A stretch of DNA of 54,080 nucleotides from Bacteroides sp. GTDB taxonomy: Bacteria > Bacteroidota > Bacteroidia > Bacteroidales > P3. Positions 53,601 to 54,080 of the stretch are shown piece by piece. The notes beneath the pieces are model-generated. The model was not told the origin of the DNA. It did no database searches and was given only the letters and a program-made list of their open reading frames with translations. The stretch spans positions 1 through 54,080 of the forward strand of contig JAMPIH010000014.1 of NCBI GenBank assembly GCA_023662825.1. Reading direction: 5' to 3'. Made by a program: the position numbers and the translations under genes. The stretch's first letter is position 1; the number at the start of each line of letters is the position of its first letter.

Positions 53601-53714
53601 ACAAAAAACCAATACCGAAGCTAATATGACACCTCTGAGCACAACTCCCGCTTCAAGCTTACTCAAAAGCTCACGTAACATCTTGTTTTGTCTATTCACC
53701 TTTGGTGTCTCCAT
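50682..53714 (-). CDS. Secreted T9SS type A protein with dockerin-like and cohesin-like segments
   Basis: The 1010-aa protein has an unusually late signal/membrane helix (about 27-48) after a basic, helical N-terminus; Met12 is an alternative start. The body has a Cys-containing N-terminal region, a long helical part (about 240-340, SRLNTLLATWPDGLREEMS) and a Cna-B-like domain (about 555-605, DKHRPIANVTVMLYDENGNL). Two dockerin-like half repeats, GLNGNDATWVQNYVARVL and GLDGNDATAIQNKVAQIL, are separated by about 55 residues. A cohesin-like domain follows (about 770-880, GFQLFLYFDPDKIEPVNV ... GDTILMLRFKL). The end is a type A sorting domain (SVIPNPISSWGDATYHV ... GIYILRLETL). The dockerin-like repeats lack the first Ca loop. 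Surface display is likely; no enzyme domain is recognised. Confidence 0.85.
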   Translation of the reverse strand: METPKVNRQNKMLRELLSKLEAGVVLRGVILASVLVFCLVPYTLGAIRNILELSDFEYDNGSECRGTFTDTVSSIGKVMPSDGEGLYEKKYETHTFYNILLIPGFGGMVDTIRVPYDSVVCRLVPIKGKYPITHCDSVWHLLSQTIDSFPIGKKSVEQDGVYVLIDEYHYDTVSEYAFEVHCREIDTSYYFDTITTRHCVNIYDTVHSNDSLIVYGPYDHTDTTMTFHPHLSTTYNPFKDWSLRNKDSLQALISRLNTLLATWPDGLREEMSLEDQIAHVIATLGLPDDSATNASVRDSLNAIVPVTPAYYRAWIAALEDALQRYNEDVERTQEYHIDSVRVKVIAHLKNGVEALDTFTIRTIPILYARQPDTAVQQDHGLCLWAGSPDLPDGGGKYANITWYQPINQYGESISPNRGFSPNGLQPYGDVAMADSVHIKTLLGQGGTNLFAGQGPFYISDTLDGDTLLFPIKVEATPELKALYPHAPEHLCSYYDTIRVAIVKGFRVSGFVSYASFWRPSVLVPPDTRSSDMPYDQDITIGNAINDKHRPIANVTVMLYDENGNLLDNTQSDKDGYFDFGKYYMRGRYVITGESPQKQSVYGNIGLNGNDATWVQNYVARVLDQAKLPEKTNPQYSMWWWASNVNLTSTPTVTLGLDGNDATAIQNKVAQILSNGNKYTDDNTQKPIDDWAYSIDTLELTTDTMFHVRGVMRGDADRNYNDNSSSGQLQKGRRIKKASLAKFGKISVYANERLLDFPVLSVDEGYLAGFQLFLYFDPDKIEPVNVRMPSILNPKTSNLAQNVVDDQILTTWISKDKPYFHKGDTILMLRFKLNGNPVKNVGSYFKNNLTQYVVSDTLSRIVPWEVAMPQLQLLEVDEEEEEDDFRWEPLIENGDTVYMPFVNEEKGLVTNSGDHHGEKKHDSHIISVIPNPISSWGDATYHVGESCLVNLKLYSLLGENVLTFVEGERQQGLYRISMNMQSLPSGIYILRLETLKEGKTEFDFVKVIIRR

Positions 53715-53748
53715 CAGTGTTTGCGCTCTTTACAAACTGCTAAACTTG

Positions 53749-53782
53749 CAAATTTAACACTTTTCCCGCACTAATATCCAAA
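53749..53782 (-). promoter_or_regulatory. Bacteroidota-type promoter of the 1010-aa T9SS gene
   Basis: On the minus strand TAAATTTG (53756-53749) matches TAnnTTTG exactly and TTTG (53782-53779) lies 22 bases upstream. The start of transcription would be about 25 bases before the ATG at 53714. Confidence 0.65.
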
Positions 53783-53784
53783 TG

Positions 53785-54080
53785 CTACTCACAATCCGTT
53801 ACCGCACGTTCCGTTTCGATGCTGTTGTCGGCCGCACGCTCTACTTCGTAAGTCACCGTACATCCTTCCGCCACTTCTCTACACGTGGTCGATTGCACCG
53901 CATCGCGGACATAGTTCTTCTTGACCTTCGTTCCTATGTTTATCAACGTATATACCGTGTCGCACACCGTCTTCGTCTTCACCTCTGGTTCTGGTTCAGG
54001 TTCAGGTTCAGGATCGGGTTCGGGTTCGGGTTCGGGATCGGGTACTGGATCGGGGTCTGTGCCTGTCGGAGGCGCCACTT
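53785..54080 (-). CDS. C-terminal end of a Pro/Glu-repeat protein (cut by window edge)
   Basis: The frame stays open to the right edge of the window; the GTG at 54078 is probably an internal Val and not the start. About 98 residues are visible: a DP/EP repeat linker (PDPVPDPEPEPEPDPEPEPE and on), then a short domain with three Cys (CDTVYTLINIGTKVKKNYV, CREVAEGCTVTYEVERA) ending TDCE. The linker is coded by near-perfect 6-base repeats (53990-54050). A secreted or surface protein is likely from the linker and the neighbours, but no sorting domain or family is recognised. Confidence 0.6.
   Translation of the reverse strand, partial: VAPPTGTDPDPVPDPEPEPEPDPEPEPEPEPEVKTKTVCDTVYTLINIGTKVKKNYVRDAVQSTTCREVAEGCTVTYEVERAADNSIETERAVTDCE

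Overview
The window looks like a chromosome segment of a Bacteroidota bacterium, most likely Bacteroidales. Evidence: a classical division/cell-wall (dcw) cluster with Bacteroidota-type proteins, promoters of the TAnnTTTG type with an upstream TTTG or TTG, absence of strong Shine-Dalgarno sites, a MurE with the meso-DAP signature DNPR, and several very large secreted proteins with type IX secretion system (T9SS) sorting domains. Apart from one endolysin gene, every gene I can support lies on the minus strand. No rRNA, tRNA, CRISPR array, transposase or integrase was seen.

Layout. (1) 1-6904, minus strand: a contractile-tail module. In transcription order it holds a membrane coiled-coil protein, a spanin-like lipoprotein, a tail sheath (DUF2586-like), a tail tube, a tail-assembly chaperone with a predicted -1 frameshift on A AAA AAC, a tape-measure protein made mainly of 11-residue Trp repeats, a DUF6046-like protein, a gpD-like hub, a gpV-like spike, and the start of another baseplate-like gene cut by the window edge. 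One consensus host-type promoter (6926-6957) heads it. A divergent plus-strand amidase/endolysin (7036-7482) completes the set. No capsid, portal, terminase or integrase is visible, so prophage and tailocin (phage-tail bacteriocin) both remain possible.

(2) 7575-22973, minus strand: the dcw cluster in transcription order mraZ, rsmH, ftsL, ftsI, murE, mraY, murD, ftsW, murG, murC, ftsQ, ftsA, ftsZ. Order and spacing are canonical, but murD is reduced to its C-terminal domain (182 aa, no ATP-binding P-loop). FtsZ carries a C-terminal linker of about 300 residues. ftsI contains a cluster of perfect palindromes in its linker. Upstream of mraZ are MraZ-box-like repeats, a promoter candidate and an AT-rich inverted repeat.

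(3) 23290-33066: two large T9SS type A cargo proteins (1572 and 1662 aa) built from fibronectin III-like, adhesin-like and carboxypeptidase-regulatory-like domains.

(4) 33361-48728: a probable operon with a giant 3207-aa type B (gliding-motility-type) T9SS adhesin, an OmpA protein with PD40-like and SPOR-like domains, a PorP/SprF-like outer-membrane protein, a bactofilin and the glycine cleavage T-protein. The first three resemble a dedicated adhesin/export-partner/anchor set.

(5) 48939-54080: a C69-family dipeptidase, a 1010-aa T9SS type A protein with dockerin-like and cohesin-like segments, and the C-terminal end of a Pro/Glu-repeat protein cut by the window edge.

Together the window joins peptidoglycan synthesis and division, cell-surface display through T9SS, and a contractile particle with its own lysis functions. 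The best candidates for something new are the minimal MurD, the frameshifted chaperone plus Trp-hendecad tape measure, the single-chain spanin candidate, and the adhesin-OmpA/SPOR-PorP-bactofilin set.
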